NCBI RefSeq assembly: GCF_041245805.1
Contig: NZ_CP162490.1
Location: 3,077,001 to 3,141,000, forward strand
Direction: 5' to 3'
Source: Xanthomonas sp. DAR 34887
GTDB taxonomy: Bacteria; Pseudomonadota; Gammaproteobacteria; Xanthomonadales; Xanthomonadaceae
Length of the DNA stretch: 64,000 bases
Shown: one piece after another, positions 60,678 through 64,000 of the stretch
Layout of the letters: each line of letters begins with the position of its first letter
Position numbering within the stretch: the first letter of the stretch is position 1
Position numbers and translations under genes: made by a program
The notes under the pieces: model-generated
The model's input: only the letters and a program-made list of their open reading frames with translations
Databases searched by the model: none
Told to the model about the DNA's origin: nothing

Positions 60678-63644
60678 TTACCAGTTCAGGCCGAACGACA
60701 GCTTGAACGTGCGCATCGGCGACGCCAACACGCCGTTGGCGGTGCCGTACGACGTGTTGAGATCGTCGTAGGTCCCGGTGTCGGTGTTGTAGTCGGCGTA
60801 GTTGGTCCAGTTGAACAGGTTGATGATGTCGGCGCGCACGTTGAACTTGATGCCTGCGCCGGTATCCCATTCCTTGTTCGCCGCCAGGCTGAATTCCTTG
60901 TAGCCCAGCGTGGAATCCGGCTTGTACTGGATGATATAGCACTGGTCGTTGCCGGCCAGGCAGTTGGTGCCGTAGTGCGGCGTCTGGCTGGCCAGCGACA
61001 GCTTGCCCGACAGGGTGATGGCGTACGGCAAATCGTAGATGCCGGTGACCACCAGGCGGTTCTTCGGGATGCCGCCGGCCTCGCGCCAGCCGTAGCCGGC
61101 CATCGACGCCTGATCCAGCGCGTAGTGCTCGCCGAACTGGCGGTTTTCCTTGGCGTCGGAGAAGGTATAGGCCACGGTCAAGCCCCAGCCCGATTCCTTG
61201 TCGTACGGCTTGTCCAGCTTCAGCGCCAGCTGGTTGTTGCGCGTTTCCAGGCCATTGGTGCCCAGCACGATCGCGCTGTAGCCGTTCGGCGAATCGGTCG
61301 GCACGCCGGAGGTGGTGCCCGGCAGGAAGAACGAACCGTCGGCACGGCGGTTGCCGCGCAGGAACACGAAACCGTCCTTGCTCACGATCCGGCTGAGGGT
61401 CACGTCGGTGTACCAGTCGTTGCCCCACAGGTGCACCATGTTGCGCATGCCCAGGCTGAACTGGTCGGAGTACGGCACCTTGATGTTGTTGTCGATCAGG
61501 TAGATCTCGCGACCGCCGCCGCCGGTATTGGCCGAAGCAAGCCCGGCCAGGCCGGCCTGGGTCGCGTAGCTCTCGTTCCACGGCACGCAGGGATCGCCCA
61601 GGCAGGCGTTGTTGGCGCTGCTGAAGTAGTAGCTATACGACTTGAAGCTGTTGTTGAGCTGCTCCAGCGCCAGGTAGTCGAAGATGTTGCGGTCGTAAGC
61701 ACGGCCGGCGCCGCCGTAGATCACGTGCGCCTGGTCGCCGAACAGGTCGTAGGAGAAGCCCAGCCGCGGCTGCCAGGCGTCCTTGAACGCCTTGCGGTTG
61801 TGGCCGTTGCTGATGTAGTTGGAGATGTCGTAGTTGGCGTTGTCCAGGTTGCTCCAGTTCTGCAGCGCGCTGGCGACATCGGCCGGGGTGACGAAGTCGA
61901 GGAACGAGGGGGTCTTCTCGTAGTCGTAGCGCACGCCGAGGTTGAGCGTCAGGTGCTCGTTGACCTCCCAGTCGTCCTGCAGATAGATGCCGTATTGCTT
62001 GTTCTTGGACACCACCGAACCGCCGCTGGTATCGCCCCAGCGCACCCGGTACGGCGTGTCGGTATCGGTCAGGATGTTGTAGTAGTACTGCGGATTGGCC
62101 GGATTGATCTGGGTCGAATCCAGTTCGATGTCCTTGTACTTGAAGCCCATCTTGACCGTGTGGCTGCCGTGCCAGTCCATGCTGTTCAACGTCAGGTCGT
62201 CCTGCAGGGTCCAGCCCTCCTGCCCCTTGTTCTGGTAGCTGCTGCCGGCACCGGCGGTGAGGATGGTGGTCTCGTTGCCGGCCTGCGGCACGTACGACAG
62301 CACGTAGCCGCTGCCGTTGGTCAGCGGATCCTGGGTCCAGTACGCGCTTTCGTAGCTCAGGTTCAGATCGTTGAGGAACGCCGCGCCGGTGTACTGCCAG
62401 CGCAGGTTGGCACGCTTCTCTTCCTGGCCGTTGGTGCTGCCGTGCTGGTAAGTGGTGGTCTCGCCGATGTCGGACAGCTCGTCTTCCTTGCGGTACTTGC
62501 CGCTCAGCTCGAACAGGCTGTTGTCGCCGATGGTCCAGTCGATCTTGCCGAAGTACAGGTCTTCCTTGAACGGGGTGCTGTAGGTGGTGACCAGCGGCTG
62601 CAGTTGGCTCGGCAGCTGATCGACGCGATCGGCATAGATGCCGCCCGGGATCACCGTATTGGGCGTGGTGTATTCCTTGGCCTCGTAGGCGACGAAGAAG
62701 TGCGCGCGATCCTTCAGGATCGGGCCGCTGAACGTCGCCCCGTACTGGGTCTCGGAAAAATCGTCGCGCTTGCCGGCTTCGCGTTCCAGCGGACTCTCGG
62801 CGCGCCAGTCGTCGTTGGTGGTATCCCAGAAGAAGCTGCCGTGGAAATCGTTGGTACCGGACTTGGTCGAGGCGACGATCGCCGCGCTGCTGACCTGATC
62901 GAACTCGGCCTTGTAGTTGGAGGTGATGACCTTGTATTCGCCGATCGCCGACTGCGGGAACGGATTGCCGCGGCTGGAGTCCTGGCCGCTGACGCCGCCG
63001 GTCAGCACGTAGTTCTTCTGGCTGATGCCGTCGATGTAGACGTTGGTGCCGTTGGCCGAGGTCGCGCCGGAGCGCACCGTGGTGTTGCCCTTGGCGTCGC
63101 GCTGGAACTGCACGCTCGGCACGCTGTCGGCCAGCTCGAGGAAGTTGCGCGTGGCCTGCGGCAGCTTCTCGATCTGCACGTTGGAGATGTAGGTGGCGTT
63201 CTCGGAGGTGCGGGTCTCCACCAGCACCGGCGGCGCGGTGACCTGCACCGCGTCGAGCGTGGTGGCGCCTTCGCCGCTGGCGCTGGCGGCCGCTGCCGCG
63301 CCGCCCAGGTTCAGCGTCGCGGTCTGGCCGACCTGCACGGTGACGTTCTGCGAGGTGGTCTGGCCGTTGGCGGTCAGATCGATGCGGTACGAGCCGGGCG
63401 GCAGGCCGCCGACCGCATAGCTGCCGTTGTTGACCTGCACGGTACGCGACAGACCGGTCGCCAGGTTGGTCGCCGTGACCTGTGCTTGCGCCGATGCCGC
63501 GGAATCCAGCGCGACCTGCCCACGGATCGTGGCGGCGGTGCTCTGCGCAAACGACGGCGCAGCGCTCAGCAACAGGCAGCTGGCCAGCGCACAGGTGAGG
63601 AGTTTGCGCGCAGGACGAGCCGTGGTCTGAGTACGATGATGCAT
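60678..63644 (-). CDS. Oar-like TonB-dependent receptor (second copy)
   Basis: A 988-residue paralogue of the adjacent receptor with the same plan: signal peptide (about 1-34, SFAQ), regulatory-like domain (AATIRGQVALDSAASAQAQV, GGLPPGSYRIDL), plug (YKVITSNYKAEFDQVSSAA) and barrel ending FKLSFGLNW. Most of the barrel aligns with the first copy (for instance KAFKDAWQPRLGFSYDLFGD). ATG 63644 has GGAGG seven bases upstream. An own promoter with a palindrome lies ahead, and a hairpin follows, so the two receptors may be expressed separately. Confidence 0.9.
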   Translation of the reverse strand: MHHRTQTTARPARKLLTCALASCLLLSAAPSFAQSTAATIRGQVALDSAASAQAQVTATNLATGLSRTVQVNNGSYAVGGLPPGSYRIDLTANGQTTSQNVTVQVGQTATLNLGGAAAAASASGEGATTLDAVQVTAPPVLVETRTSENATYISNVQIEKLPQATRNFLELADSVPSVQFQRDAKGNTTVRSGATSANGTNVYIDGISQKNYVLTGGVSGQDSSRGNPFPQSAIGEYKVITSNYKAEFDQVSSAAIVASTKSGTNDFHGSFFWDTTNDDWRAESPLEREAGKRDDFSETQYGATFSGPILKDRAHFFVAYEAKEYTTPNTVIPGGIYADRVDQLPSQLQPLVTTYSTPFKEDLYFGKIDWTIGDNSLFELSGKYRKEDELSDIGETTTYQHGSTNGQEEKRANLRWQYTGAAFLNDLNLSYESAYWTQDPLTNGSGYVLSYVPQAGNETTILTAGAGSSYQNKGQEGWTLQDDLTLNSMDWHGSHTVKMGFKYKDIELDSTQINPANPQYYYNILTDTDTPYRVRWGDTSGGSVVSKNKQYGIYLQDDWEVNEHLTLNLGVRYDYEKTPSFLDFVTPADVASALQNWSNLDNANYDISNYISNGHNRKAFKDAWQPRLGFSYDLFGDQAHVIYGGAGRAYDRNIFDYLALEQLNNSFKSYSYYFSSANNACLGDPCVPWNESYATQAGLAGLASANTGGGGREIYLIDNNIKVPYSDQFSLGMRNMVHLWGNDWYTDVTLSRIVSKDGFVFLRGNRRADGSFFLPGTTSGVPTDSPNGYSAIVLGTNGLETRNNQLALKLDKPYDKESGWGLTVAYTFSDAKENRQFGEHYALDQASMAGYGWREAGGIPKNRLVVTGIYDLPYAITLSGKLSLASQTPHYGTNCLAGNDQCYIIQYKPDSTLGYKEFSLAANKEWDTGAGIKFNVRADIINLFNWTNYADYNTDTGTYDDLNTSYGTANGVLASPMRTFKLSFGLNW

Positions 63645-63681
63645 GAAACCTCCAGGGTGGTTCTTGGTTGTGGTGTAGCGA

Positions 63682-63694
63682 TTGCTTGAAGCAA
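63682..63694. promoter_or_regulatory. Palindrome before the second receptor
   Basis: TTGCTTGAAGCAA is a perfect 13-base palindrome 38 bases upstream of the receptor start and 69 bases from the LacI-family gene. It could be an operator, but its sequence differs from the TGnAAnCGnTTnCA sites. Confidence 0.45.
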
Positions 63695-63762
63695 ACAAAA
63701 AAGTGCAGCAAGTGGAGCGTTACAACGACATGGCGACACAGGCGACGACGACGTGGCGTCCC

Positions 63763-64000
63763 CTATTCCTTCCTGACCTTGAGACTGGAATCGCGCACGA
63801 CGAGCAGCGGCGTCAGCGTCTGCCGCAGCCCCTCGTCGTTGCCCGGGTGATCGATCAACTGCAGCAGGCGCCGCATCGCCTGCTCGCCGAGGCCGGCGAT
63901 ACTCACCTGCATGGTGGTGAGAGACGGGTGAACGAAGCGCGCTAGCGGGATGTCGTCGAAGCCGGCCAGCGCGATGTCGTCGGGCACGCGCACGCCGGCC
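63763..64000 (-). CDS. LacI-family transcriptional regulator, C-terminal part
   Basis: The last 78 codons of a regulator lie in the window; the N-terminal DNA-binding domain is outside. RVPDDIALAGFDDIPLARFV is the classic end of the sugar-binding domain of LacI proteins, followed by HPSLTTMQVSIAGLGEQAMR and a short C-terminal strand (LLVVRDSSLKVRKE). It is the gene before the second receptor in the same orientation. It likely senses a sugar from the glycan locus and binds one of the operators described. Confidence 0.92.
   Translation of the reverse strand, partial: AGVRVPDDIALAGFDDIPLARFVHPSLTTMQVSIAGLGEQAMRRLLQLIDHPGNDEGLRQTLTPLLVVRDSSLKVRKE

Noticed and set aside
60453..63689. 1078-residue plus-strand frame opposite the second receptor
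   Set aside because: Composition is typical of an antisense shadow (Val/Ala/His/Gln/Arg repeats). The minus-strand receptor has signal peptide, plug and barrel end.

Overview
The window comes from a high-GC gammaproteobacterium, most likely a Xanthomonas or close relative in the Xanthomonadaceae. The evidence is the gene order, an Entner-Doudoroff operon (zwf-glk-pgl-edd-eda), Oar-like TonB-dependent receptors beside a LacI-type regulator, and hairpin repeats of the form GTAGGAGCGGCTTCAGCCGCGAC scattered between genes. Species assignment is inference. Coding density is high, and many neighbouring genes overlap by 4 bases (ATGA or GTGA).

Region 1 (1-16.2 kb) is an accessory stretch between a partial tRNA-Cys and a tRNA-Gly. 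Its core is a minus-strand operon. It runs from a PQQ-dependent alcohol dehydrogenase with the Asp-x-Asp signature of lanthanide enzymes, through a cytochrome c lipoprotein and a complete caa3-type cytochrome oxidase (CoxB with fused cytochrome c, CoxA, CoxC, small membrane subunit, CtaG), to a XoxJ-like periplasmic binding protein. A FAD/Rieske oxidoreductase is divergent from it. The region also has a secreted protein with two pepsin-like DTG motifs, a leaderless GH18-like protein, a decayed piece of a second PQQ dehydrogenase, and an STY0301-family gene cut by an in-frame amber codon.

Region 2 (16.2-42.7 kb) is mostly housekeeping. kdsB, a low-molecular-weight phosphatase, a thioredoxin/NHL protein, uvrC and pgsA form one tightly packed operon. 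comEC-exbB-exbD-msbA-lpxK form another for envelope biogenesis and uptake. A succinate dehydrogenase operon runs from a 56-codon SDHAF4-like gene through sdhC-D-A-B to sdhE, ygfX, lolC and lolD. Also here are a siderophore receptor with a possible Fur box, an IS110-family insertion sequence surrounded by hairpin repeats, ygfZ and a MalK-type ATPase.

Region 3 (42.7-64 kb) is carbohydrate metabolism. The Entner-Doudoroff operon is followed by a glycan locus with a discoidin-domain six-hairpin glycosidase, two ABC permeases, a sugar-binding lipoprotein, a GH144-like glucanase, two tandem Oar-like receptors and the 3' end of a LacI-family regulator. The ABC genes lack an ATPase. The MalK gene 10 kb away carries the same operator pattern (TGnAAnCGnTTnCA) as the GH144/ABC operon, so the two probably form one regulon and one transporter.
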